From positions 1 through 20,346 of the forward strand of contig JBGTIU010000085.1 of the NCBI GenBank assembly GCA_041745515.1: a DNA stretch of 20,346 bases, given 5' to 3'. A model generated the notes under the pieces. The model made no database searches. It saw nothing but the letters and a program-made list of their open reading frames with translations, and was not told the DNA's origin. Shown here in pieces: positions 14,743 through 20,346 of this stretch. Source of the DNA: JAKFWF01 sp041745515 (lineage in GTDB: Bacteria; Pseudomonadota; Alphaproteobacteria; Rhizobiales; Hyphomicrobiaceae). The position numbers were made by a program, and so were the translations under genes. The first letter of the stretch is position 1. The number at the start of each line of letters is the position of its first letter.

Positions 14743-15450
14743 TCAGGCTTCCTTGAAGCGGTAACCAACGCCATAGAGCGTTTCGATGACGTCGAAGTCG
14801 TCGTCCGCTTGCTTGAACTTCTTGCGCAATCGCTTGATATGACTGTCGATAGTGCGGTCGTCGACGTAGACCTGATCGTCGTAGGCCGCATCCATCAGGG
14901 CGTCGCGAGTCTTGACAACGCCCGGGCGGGTGGCGAGCGCCTGCAGGATCAAAAACTCGGTGACCGTAAGTGTCACCGGCCGGTTATCCCAGTGGCAGGT
15001 GTGGCGCTCAGGATCGAGCTTCAACTTGCCACGCTCCAGGATGCGGGCAGCTTCAGCCTGCGCACTCTGCGCATCCTTGGGCTGGAAACGCCGCAGGATG
15101 GCACGCACCCGTTCGATGACGAGACGCTGCGAGAACGGCTTGGCGATATAGTCGTCGGCTCCCATCTTGAGCCCGAACAGCTCGTCGATCTCCTCATCCT
15201 TCGAGGTTAGGAAAATCACTGGCATATCAGACTGCTGGCGCACGCGCCGCAATAGCTCCATGCCGTCCATGCGCGGCATCTTGATATCGAAGATGCCAAG
15301 GTCGGCGGGTTCCTCGGTCAGCGCCTCCAGCGCCGCCACACCGTCGTTATAGGTACGGACCTTGTAACCCTCTGCCTCCAGCGCCAATCTGAGCGACGTC
15401 AAAATGTTGCGCTCGTCGTCCACTAGAACAATTGTGCTTTTCTCTTTCAT
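14743..15450 (-). CDS. chvI: Response regulator ChvI (OmpR/PhoB family)
   Basis: A 235-residue DNA-binding regulator. The receiver domain has acidic D11/D12, phospho-acceptor D55 (FDIKMPRMDG), T82/S83 in FLTSKDE, and K104 in AKPFS. The C-terminal winged helix ends with TIDSHIKRLRKKFK and VIETLYGVGYRFKE, typical of the OmpR/PhoB family. The ATG at 15450 is preceded by GAGG (5 nt spacing). A longer frame to 15654 would cover the divergent gene and is rejected. ChvI with ChvG controls exopolysaccharide, envelope and acid-stress genes in rhizobia, Agrobacterium and Brucella (BvrR). A tandem 11-bp repeat 87-108 nt upstream of the start may be an autoregulatory site. Confidence 0.96.
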   Translation of the reverse strand: MKEKSTIVLVDDERNILTSLRLALEAEGYKVRTYNDGVAALEALTEEPADLGIFDIKMPRMDGMELLRRVRQQSDMPVIFLTSKDEEIDELFGLKMGADDYIAKPFSQRLVIERVRAILRRFQPKDAQSAQAEAARILERGKLKLDPERHTCHWDNRPVTLTVTEFLILQALATRPGVVKTRDALMDAAYDDQVYVDDRTIDSHIKRLRKKFKQADDDFDVIETLYGVGYRFKEA

Positions 15451-15536
15451 TACCCTCTGCCCCTGGGCGGCCATACCTTCGCCGCGCTCTATGGCTTCAA
15501 CATGTGCGAACTGTGGCACGACTTGTTTGCGTGGGC

Positions 15537-15558
15537 GCCGCTGAATGGCGGCTGAATG
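15537..15558. promoter_or_regulatory. Tandem 11-bp direct repeats, candidate OmpR/PhoB-family binding site
   Basis: GCCGCTGAATG (15537-15547) is followed at once by GCGGCTGAATG (15548-15558), with 10 of 11 bases identical. The 11-bp period, one helical turn, is the arrangement bound by OmpR/PhoB-family dimers. The site lies in the divergent region between chvI and the gene at 15603, so it could serve either promoter. Binding by ChvI is inferred. Confidence 0.45.
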
Positions 15559-15602
15559 ACCATGCATAGGCCAGACGGGCGAAATCAACAAGCAGGTAGC
15601 CG

Positions 15603-16073
15603 TTGTCATTAACACCTGACACGCCCACCGGACCGAGCCCAGCCAGCCTTGCACGCGCCCTGGTGTTGGGTGCGCGAACCGCTACGCTGGCGACGCTCGA
15701 CCGCTTGACGGGGCACCCTTACGCTTCACTGGTAACGGTTGCCGCCGACCCTGGCGGCGTGCCGATTTTATTGCTGTCGGGACTGGCCCTGCACACGCGA
15801 AATTTGCTTGCCGATCGCCGGGCGAGTTTGCTGTACCAAGGCGGCGAGGCAACGCCCGATCCGTTGGCGGTTTCGCGCGTGACCCTCATCGGCCATTTGC
15901 ATTCTTCCTCCAACGCCGCCTCGAAGGTGCGCTTTCTGGAACATTGCCCCGAGGCCCGGCTTTACGCGGGCTTCAGCGATTTTGCGTTCTACGAGTTCGC
16001 GATCGAACGCGCTCACTTCATCGGCGGCTTTGGCCGGATCGCGGAATTGCAGGGTCGAGACCTGCTCGATTAA
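15603..16073 (+). CDS. Pyridoxamine 5'-phosphate oxidase-fold protein (HugZ-like, short form)
   Basis: A 156-residue flavin-binding split-barrel protein. The ATLATLDRLTGHPYASLVTVAAD and PILLLSGLALHTRNLLADRRASLLY segments are typical of the pyridoxamine-phosphate-oxidase-like HugZ/heme-utilisation group. GFSDFAFYEFAIERAHFIGGFGRIAEL at the C-terminus is also characteristic, with the GGFG turn usual in this group. Relatives often carry an extra C-terminal DUF2470 domain, which is absent here. The start is a TTG at 15603 with AGG 7 nt upstream. No in-frame ATG fits before the conserved fold. It is divergent from chvI and precedes pckA by 176 bp. Enzymatic activity (haem degradation, flavin reduction or other) cannot be settled. 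Confidence 0.8.
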   Translation: MSLTPDTPTGPSPASLARALVLGARTATLATLDRLTGHPYASLVTVAADPGGVPILLLSGLALHTRNLLADRRASLLYQGGEATPDPLAVSRVTLIGHLHSSSNAASKVRFLEHCPEARLYAGFSDFAFYEFAIERAHFIGGFGRIAELQGRDLLD

Positions 16074-16097
16074 GCAAGTCGCGTCAAGAAGAGTGGT

Positions 16098-16111
16098 TTA
16101 TGTATACATAA
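16098..16111. promoter_or_regulatory. AT-rich 14-bp palindrome upstream of pckA
   Basis: TTATGTATACATAA is a perfect 14-bp palindrome in otherwise GC-rich DNA, 139 nt before the pckA start and 25 nt after the preceding stop. It could be a regulator operator or part of a promoter (it contains TATACA-like hexamers). The regulator is not known. Confidence 0.35.
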
Positions 16112-16249
16112 TTATCCGGGCGACGCATTTTTCGCGCCGACCGAGCCCGCCCGGCAGAAGAATGCGACGTTCGCCCACTTGTGCTCGGAACGCCGCTTGC
16201 ATATCGCTCAGCGGTTGGCGGGCCGTCGTGCCGGCTGTTGGATTGTAAT

Positions 16250-17857
16250 ATGTCTTCCGTGGGCGAACACATGCGCACTGAATCGTTTCCTCTGAACGCC
16301 GCCGTCAAGGTCCATCACAACAACAGCATTGTGGAGTTGATCGAATTCGCGGTTCGGCGGGCTGAGGGCCGGCTGGCCTCGACCGGCGCATTTGTTGTGG
16401 AAACCGGCGTGCACACCGGCCGCTCGCCGAACGATAAGTTCACTGTACGCGACGCGGCCACCGACCAGACGGTTTGGTGGGATAACAACAAGGCAATGAC
16501 GCCTGCCCAGTTCGAAGCACTTCTTGGCGACTTTTCCAGCCACGCCAGGACGAAAGAGCTGTTCGTGCAGGATCTCTACGCAGGCGCCGACCCCCAGAAC
16601 AGACTCAACACGCGTGTGTTCTGCGAGTACGCTTGGCATGCCGGTTTCATCCGCAACATGCTGAGGCGCCCCGGCGCTGCGGAACTCCCTCACTTCACGC
16701 CGGAGTTCACCGTCGTCAATCTGCCGAGTTTCCGTGCCGACCCTGTTAGGCATGGTTCGCGCAGCCAAACCGTTATCGCCTGCGACCTCACGCGCCGCCT
16801 GGTCCTGATCGGTGGCTCTTCGTACGCCGGCGAGACCAAGAAATCGGTATTCTCGTTCCTCAATTTTCTGTTGCCCGAGCGCGACATCATGCCGATGCAC
16901 TGCTCAGCCAATGTTGGTCCGGCGGGCGATTCGGCGGTGTTCTTCGGCCTCTCCGGCACCGGGAAAACAACGCTTTCGGCCGATCCCAAACGCATGTTGC
17001 TCGGCGATGACGAACACGGCTGGTCTAGTCGAGGCATTTTCAACTTTGAAGGCGGCTGCTACGCGAAGACGATCCGCCTGTCAGCGGAAGCCGAACCCGA
17101 AATTTGGGCCGCCTCCAATCGCTTCGGCGCGGTGCTGGAAAATGTCATCCTGAAGCCCGGTTCTGCAGACCCCGATTTCAGCGACGGACGTCTGACCGAG
17201 AACACCCGCTCCTGCTATCCTCTCGATTTCATCTCCAATGCCTCGGCAAGTGGCGTCGCTGGACACCCGAAAAACATCGTGATGCTGACCGCCGATGCGT
17301 TCGGCGTGATGCCCCCGATCGCACGGCTTAGCCCGAGCCAGGCCATGTATCATTTTCTGTCGGGCTACACTGCCAAGGTCGCGGGGACCGAGAAGGGTGT
17401 GGGGGCCGAGCCGCAGGCCACCTTTTCGACCTGCTTCGGCGCTCCCTTCATGCCGCGCCACCCGAGCGTTTACGGCAACATGCTGCGCCGGCTCATTGCC
17501 GAGCACAACGTCGATTGCTGGCTCGTGAATACCGGCTGGACAGGTGGTAAATACGGTGCCGGACAACGCATGCCGATCAAGGCAACCCGGGCTCTGCTCG
17601 ACGCGGCATTGTCAGGCAGCCTCAAGCACCAGCCGATGCGCACCGATGCGATGTTCGGCTTCCAGGTACCGCTGGCGCTGGATGGCGTCGACAAGACGAT
17701 ATTGAACCCGCGCGAGACCTGGGCAGACAAGGCCGCCTATGACATCCAGGCCAAGGCACTGGTCGACATGTTCACGACGAACTTCGCCAAGTTCGAAGCG
17801 CACGTCGACGCCGACGTGAAGGCCGCCGCCCCGCATCTGCAGACCGCGGCGGAATAG
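16250..17857 (+). CDS. pckA: Phosphoenolpyruvate carboxykinase (ATP)
   Basis: A 535-residue cytosolic enzyme converting oxaloacetate and ATP to PEP, CO2 and ADP, the key step of gluconeogenesis on C4-dicarboxylates. Motifs: HTGRSP (55-60, substrate loop), GGSSYAGETKKS (188-199), the kinase P-loop GLSGTGKT (233-240), and DDEHGW (253-258) with metal-binding acids. NFEGGCYAK and ENTRSCYPLDFI are also conserved in ATP-dependent PEPCK. The ATG at 16250 gives the usual length of about 536 residues. The ATG at 16271 is an alternative, and a start at 16181 would add an unsupported leader. The N-terminal 20 residues diverge from typical rhizobial PckA. It lies divergent to chvI, as in other Rhizobiales. 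Confidence 0.96.
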   Translation: MSSVGEHMRTESFPLNAAVKVHHNNSIVELIEFAVRRAEGRLASTGAFVVETGVHTGRSPNDKFTVRDAATDQTVWWDNNKAMTPAQFEALLGDFSSHARTKELFVQDLYAGADPQNRLNTRVFCEYAWHAGFIRNMLRRPGAAELPHFTPEFTVVNLPSFRADPVRHGSRSQTVIACDLTRRLVLIGGSSYAGETKKSVFSFLNFLLPERDIMPMHCSANVGPAGDSAVFFGLSGTGKTTLSADPKRMLLGDDEHGWSSRGIFNFEGGCYAKTIRLSAEAEPEIWAASNRFGAVLENVILKPGSADPDFSDGRLTENTRSCYPLDFISNASASGVAGHPKNIVMLTADAFGVMPPIARLSPSQAMYHFLSGYTAKVAGTEKGVGAEPQATFSTCFGAPFMPRHPSVYGNMLRRLIAEHNVDCWLVNTGWTGGKYGAGQRMPIKATRALLDAALSGSLKHQPMRTDAMFGFQVPLALDGVDKTILNPRETWADKAAYDIQAKALVDMFTTNFAKFEAHVDADVKAAAPHLQTAAE

Positions 17858-17890
17858 CCGGCGACGCATATTCCCCGTGCTCTTCCCTCT

Positions 17891-17908
17891 CTCCCCCTTG
17901 AGGGGGAG
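17891..17908. terminator. GC hairpin after pckA (first of two)
   Basis: CTCCCCC-TTGA-GGGGGAG forms a 7-bp stem with a tetraloop, 33 nt after the pckA stop and between convergent genes. There is no long T-run, so it may be a weak or bidirectional terminator or an RNA-stabilising structure. Confidence 0.5.
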
Positions 17909-17946
17909 GAGATGTGCAGTTGTCGCCGCTCTTCCCGTTTTCCCTC

Positions 17947-17968
17947 CCTCCCCCCTTCAGGGGGGAGG
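17947..17968. terminator. GC hairpin before the fasciclin gene stop (second of two)
   Basis: CCTCCCCCC-TTCA-GGGGGGAGG forms a 9-bp stem with a tetraloop. It closely repeats the hairpin 56 nt upstream, including the flanking TTCCCTC and GAGGAGA-like bases, making a tandem pair. It lies 23 nt beyond the end of the fasciclin gene, which reads toward it. Confidence 0.5.
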
Positions 17969-17991
17969 AGAAGTGAAACGACCGCGACGGA

Positions 17992-18753
17992 TCAGGGTTT
18001 CTTTGCCGGCACCGGCGGTGCGGCAGCTGGGGGAGCCGCAGGTGTCGCAGGCGCCGCAGCGGGCTTTGCGGGTGTCGCAACAGGAGCGGTTGTCGCAGCA
18101 GGTGCTGGCGTCATCGCATCCTTGGCTTTCGTCGCGGCTGCCTTTGCCGCGTCCGTTGCCTTTGCGGCGGCGTCCTTGACCGTTTCGGCGGCCTTGCCGG
18201 CAGCGACTTTGGCCCGCTCCTTCAGCGCTGTCGCGGCCATCGCCAGCTTGATGCGGCGCGGGATCATGACCGTGTCGACGGTGTGAATGATACCGTTCGA
18301 TGTCTTGATATCGGTCTTGGTGACGGTGGCATCCGACACCACCACGCCCTTGCGCAGGTCGACGTTGACGTTGGCGCCATCGACCGACTTGATGCTGAAC
18401 TGCTTGGCCTTTGCGTTGTTGATGCGAGCCGCGTCATAAGTGCCCGGTAACACGTGGTATTTTAGGATTGCGGTCAGGCGTTTCTTGTTTTCGGGCTTCA
18501 GCAGAGTGTCGAGCGTGCCGGCTGGCAGCTTCTTGAAGGCCTCGTCGGTCGGCGCGAACACCGTGAACGGTCCCTTGCCCTTCAGGGTATCGGCCAAGCC
18601 CGCCGCTTTGACGGCTGCGACCAGTGTCGAGAAATCCTTGTTGGCCGCAGCCGTATCGACGATGTCCTTGCCCTGAGCCGATGCCGGCGCGCTGATAAGC
18701 GCGACAGGCATAGCCAAGGTAAGCGCCAGCATGGCGCTGCGAATGAGTCTCAT
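17992..18753 (-). CDS. Secreted fasciclin (FAS1)-domain protein with Ala/Pro/Lys-rich tail
   Basis: A 253-residue exported protein. The signal peptide is MRLIRSAMLALTLAMPVALI with ASA|QG cleavage after residue 26. One FAS1 domain (about 28-165) shows FSTLVAAVKAAGLADTLKG, GPFTVFAPTDEAFKKLP (the FAPTDEAF hallmark), LKYHVLPGTY and the terminal GIIHTVDTVMIP. FAS1 domains serve in adhesion or cell-surface interaction. After it comes an alanine-rich helical region with lysine/aspartate (KERAKVAAGKAAETVKD...) and then a Pro/Ala-rich tail ending PAKKP, likely extended and perhaps cell-wall or peptidoglycan associated. The ATG at 18753 has GGGGAG 8 nt upstream. It follows pyrE on the same strand after 120 bp, so it may have its own promoter. 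Confidence 0.92.
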   Translation of the reverse strand: MRLIRSAMLALTLAMPVALISAPASAQGKDIVDTAAANKDFSTLVAAVKAAGLADTLKGKGPFTVFAPTDEAFKKLPAGTLDTLLKPENKKRLTAILKYHVLPGTYDAARINNAKAKQFSIKSVDGANVNVDLRKGVVVSDATVTKTDIKTSNGIIHTVDTVMIPRRIKLAMAATALKERAKVAAGKAAETVKDAAAKATDAAKAAATKAKDAMTPAPAATTAPVATPAKPAAAPATPAAPPAAAPPVPAKKP

Positions 18754-18873
18754 CAGCTAACTCCCCGATTGGCGGTTGATGCAAACGCGCAACGTCTAGC
18801 ATGACCAGGCGCAATGAATGAGACTATAAAGTCACTGCTTATCAGCGCCTTGGCATATCGCTCGGCGTTGCCA

Positions 18874-19449
18874 TCATTGAAAATCGCGCAGACTCAGGAT
18901 CGGGCTGTAGGAGAATCCCGCCTCTTTGATGATTTCGGCAGCGCCTTCCTGCCGGTCGACGATGGTGACGATGCGCACGACGCGGCCACCTTCGGCCTGT
19001 ACGGCCGTCGCTGCCTTCAACGGCGAGCCGCCGGTCGTCGTCGTGTCCTCTACGATGACGACGCGCTTGCCGGACAGCGTTTCGCCCTTCTTCAATCCTT
19101 CGATCAGGTCCTTGGTGCCGTGCCCTTTGGCGGCTTTGCGGACGAAGAACGCGGGCAGCGGACGCCCACGCGTAAAGCTCACGGCTGCGGCGGCCGCGGC
19201 AATCGGAATCGCACCGACCTCGAGCCCGCCGATGGCATCGACATCGACACCTTCGAGCGCATCGACCAGCAGCTGGCCGATCAGGTGCGCACCTTCAGGA
19301 TGAAGCATCGTCGGCTTCAGGTTAAAGTAGAAGTTCGACATGCGACCCGAGGCGAGCCTGATCTCGACGCCGCTCATGTAGGATCGGTCACGAATGATCT
19401 CGATCAGGCGGGCGCGGTCGGCGGATCGGGAACGTGGCGGCAAGGTCAT
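18874..19449 (-). CDS. pyrE: Orotate phosphoribosyltransferase
   Basis: A 191-residue cytosolic enzyme joining orotate and PRPP to give orotidine 5'-phosphate in pyrimidine synthesis. The PRPP-binding loop VVIVEDTTTTGGS (130-142) is diagnostic. GGLEVGAIPIAAA (74-86) and FFVRKAAKGHGTKDLIEG (101-118) hold the pyrophosphate contact and the catalytic flexible loop with lysines. SGRMSNFYFNLKPTML (34-49) is the orotate-side segment. The ATG at 19449 is chosen because GGAG lies 7 nt upstream. An ATG at 19476 is in frame but has no ribosome site. The family length is matched. No pyrF or pyrC is adjacent in this window. Confidence 0.95.
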   Translation of the reverse strand: MTLPPRSRSADRARLIEIIRDRSYMSGVEIRLASGRMSNFYFNLKPTMLHPEGAHLIGQLLVDALEGVDVDAIGGLEVGAIPIAAAAAAVSFTRGRPLPAFFVRKAAKGHGTKDLIEGLKKGETLSGKRVVIVEDTTTTGGSPLKAATAVQAEGGRVVRIVTIVDRQEGAAEIIKEAGFSYSPILSLRDFQ

Positions 19450-19578
19450 CGTTCGGCTCCATTGGCAAGTGTGCATGGCTGCCGCAGGGGATCGCGCGCC
19501 AGAAACGCGCCGTCAAGCCGAAGTTGAGCAGGCCTTGCATCGCAGGGTAGTTTGAACCTCCAGTTCCTCAACCCCTCA

Positions 19579-19681
19579 GGTGTCATCCCGGTGCTTGTCA
19601 CCGGGATCCATCGAGCCCAGAACTCCGGCGTCACGGTCCGTGGCGCCATGGGTCCCGGCAATGAATGCCGGGATGACAGCC
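19579..19681. repeat. Palindromic intergenic repeat, copy B (REP/BIME-like)
   Basis: A 103-bp element with termini GGTGTCATCCCGG and CCGGGATGACAGCC and internal hairpins CCCGGTG/CACCGGG and CCCGGCA/TGCCGGG. Compared with copy A (8691-8792), stem bases differ on both sides so that pairing is kept. It lies in the 344-bp gap between the pyrE start and the small cysteine-rich peptide gene. The rest of that gap shows no gene, only a TTGACG hexamer at 19728-19733 that could be a -35 box. Confidence 0.85.
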
Positions 19682-19793
19682 ATTGTGTTGCAGGTGGTGT
19701 GCCCTCGGGTCGAAATCATAACGCAGATTGACGGTCCCTCGTGCCTCGCGCAATGTGCGTTTTCTTTAGTCAGCAACAGTGCGGGGTATCAGA

Positions 19794-19963
19794 ATGCGTT
19801 ACTTTGTATCACTTGGAATTCTCTCTCTCTGATTCCTCCCGCTAACGCGCAGACAAAGCCGCAGATGACGCAAATTCAGCAGAAGGCTGGATGCTTCGAG
19901 CGCTGTATATCCAATTGCAAAGGCAATTATTGCCCACGCCGTTGCGCCAGACGCTGCAGTTAA
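19794..19963 (+). pseudogene. Small secreted cationic six-Cys peptide gene, out of frame at a (CT)5 tract
   Basis: From the ATG at 19794 (GGGG about 8 nt upstream) the frame reads MRYFVSLGILSL and stops at TGA 19830-19832, inside or just after the (CT)5 run 19821-19830. With one CT unit fewer, it would read on as a 55-residue precursor: hydrophobic YFVSLGILSLIPP, ANA|QT cleavage after residue 18, and a 37-residue basic mature peptide. The mature part has six evenly spaced cysteines (C33, C37, C41, C46, C50, C54: CX3CX3CX4CX3CX3C). The TAA at 19961-19963 overlaps the stop of the convergent gene. In the present frame the Cys-rich part has no normal start codon. It could be a phase-variable gene, a recent pseudogene, or a sequencing slip. 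I do not recognise the family. Confidence 0.5.
19821..19830 (+). repeat. (CT)5 dinucleotide tract in the small-peptide reading frame
   Basis: Five CT units, preceded by TT and followed by GATTCC, at the point where the signal-peptide frame and the cysteine-rich frame part. A change of one unit (2 nt) would join or split the two frames. Dinucleotide runs this short slip only rarely, so phase variation is possible but unproven. Confidence 0.6.
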
Positions 19964-20346
19964 GAGGTTTGCCTCAACCGCGGCAATTCCGCCTGGATCA
20001 GATCGCACATCAGGTCGCCCATGGCGGAGAAATCGCGGCCGCCATAGCCGCGCGCCCGCGCAGTCGAAAACATCTCGCGCGCGGCCGCGGCGACGGGGAG
20101 CGGCACGCGGGCAGCGTTAGCCGCCCCCATGATCAGCGACAGATCCTTGTGTGCGAGATCGATGGTGAAGCCCGGCGTAGTGTCGCCGGCGAGCACCTTG
20201 TTCGGCCAGTTGATCTTGAGCTGACCGGTGGTCGCGGTGGTGCCGTGCACGACGTCCAGCGTCTTCGCGAGATTGAGGCCGAAGCGCTGCGACAAGGCGA
20301 GAGCTTCGGCATTGAGCTGGCACAGGATGATGGCGAGATAGTTGTT
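19960..20346 (-). CDS. 3-hydroxyisobutyrate dehydrogenase-like NAD(P)-dependent oxidoreductase, C-terminal fragment
   Basis: The last 128 residues of a gene that enters from the right edge. It opens with NNYLAIILCQLNAEALALSQRFGLN, the all-helical C-terminal domain of the beta-hydroxyacid dehydrogenase family (3-hydroxyisobutyrate, tartronate semialdehyde and related). NNYL lies directly after the catalytic lysine segment (KxxNN), which is outside the window. GFTIDLAHKDLSLIMGAANAARVPLPVAAAAREMF and the GYGGRDFSAM ending are typical: the KDL lysine/aspartate pair contacts substrate and the glycine-rich ending closes the domain. The Rossmann domain is not visible. The TAA overlaps by 3 nt the stop of the small Cys-rich peptide gene on the other strand. 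Exact substrate is unknown. Confidence 0.88.
   Translation of the reverse strand, partial: NNYLAIILCQLNAEALALSQRFGLNLAKTLDVVHGTTATTGQLKINWPNKVLAGDTTPGFTIDLAHKDLSLIMGAANAARVPLPVAAAAREMFSTARARGYGGRDFSAMGDLMCDLIQAELPRLRQTS

Noticed and set aside
14715..14891. N-terminal extension of ChvG
   Set aside because: It lies inside chvI in another frame and gives Ser/Thr-rich residues with no family support. The ATG at 14714 follows the chvI stop closely.
15451..15654. N-terminal extension of ChvI
   Set aside because: It crosses the divergent promoter region and the start of the gene at 15603, while MKEKSTIVLVDD is the normal receiver start and has a ribosome site.
16208..16900. 230-codon open frame on the minus strand opposite pckA
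   Set aside because: Antisense shadow. The pckA frame carries all catalytic motifs through this stretch.
19580..19793. Upstream part of the open frame that leads into the cysteine-rich peptide
   Set aside because: It runs straight through palindromic repeat copy B. The translated repeat (WVPAMNAGMT-like) is a common artefact of such elements. Only the part from 19794 on looks like a gene.

Overview
The window looks like a chromosomal segment of a GC-rich alphaproteobacterium of the Hyphomicrobiales (Rhizobiales), probably near the Bradyrhizobiaceae/Xanthobacteraceae. The main reason is the block hprK - chvG - chvI, divergent from pckA, which is the classic rhizobial arrangement of HPr kinase, acid/envelope-sensing two-component system and PEP carboxykinase. 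The predicted proteins, the short alphaproteobacterial type of HprK and the intergenic palindromes fit this. The species cannot be named from the sequence alone.

Layout. (1) 1-5825, minus strand: a compact polysaccharide-assembly run (GT2 glycosyltransferase, Glyco_tranf_2_5-like protein, Wzx-type flippase, GT4-type glycosyltransferase) with 4-nt and 20-nt overlaps. After a 100-bp gap come a phthalate-dioxygenase-reductase-type ferredoxin reductase and the first 39 codons of a Gfo/Idh/MocA oxidoreductase. The gap carries a perfect SlyA/MarR-type palindrome, so the last two genes may be a separate, ligand-controlled unit. (2) 6007-6879, plus: thpR (RNA 2',3'-cyclic phosphodiesterase) and a pterin-4a-carbinolamine dehydratase. 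(3) 6927-10217, minus: a sugar-type ABC importer (binding protein and two permeases, no ATPase) with a hairpin-rich palindromic repeat between the binding-protein gene and the permease genes. (4) 10218-10711: a 494-bp gene-free stretch holding a MITE-like element with 30-bp imperfect terminal inverted repeats. (5) 10712-12356, plus: an M20 amidohydrolase and a small secreted six-cysteine protein of unknown function. (6) 12357-15450, minus: chvI-chvG-hprK. A tandem 11-bp direct repeat of the kind bound by OmpR/PhoB-family regulators lies upstream of chvI. (7) 15603-17857, plus: a pyridoxamine-phosphate-oxidase-fold protein and pckA. (8) 17992-19449, minus: a secreted fasciclin-domain protein and pyrE. 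(9) 19579-20346: a second copy of the palindromic repeat, a tiny cysteine-rich secreted-peptide gene apparently out of frame by one CT unit in a (CT)5 tract, and the C-terminal part of a 3-hydroxyisobutyrate-dehydrogenase-like enzyme.

How the genes work together. ChvG/ChvI sense envelope or acid stress. HprK links PTS phosphorylation to carbon status. PckA is the gluconeogenic entry enzyme. In rhizobia these are physically clustered and functionally linked. The glycosyltransferase/flippase operon would build and export a surface glycan. The other genes are ordinary metabolic or transport loci.

The most interesting items are the frame-shifted CX3CX3CX4CX3CX3C mini-peptide (19794-19963), the covarying palindromic repeat pair, the MITE-like element, the tandem 11-mers at the chvI promoter and the SlyA-like box. 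No CRISPR array, tRNA, rRNA, transposase or phage gene was seen.
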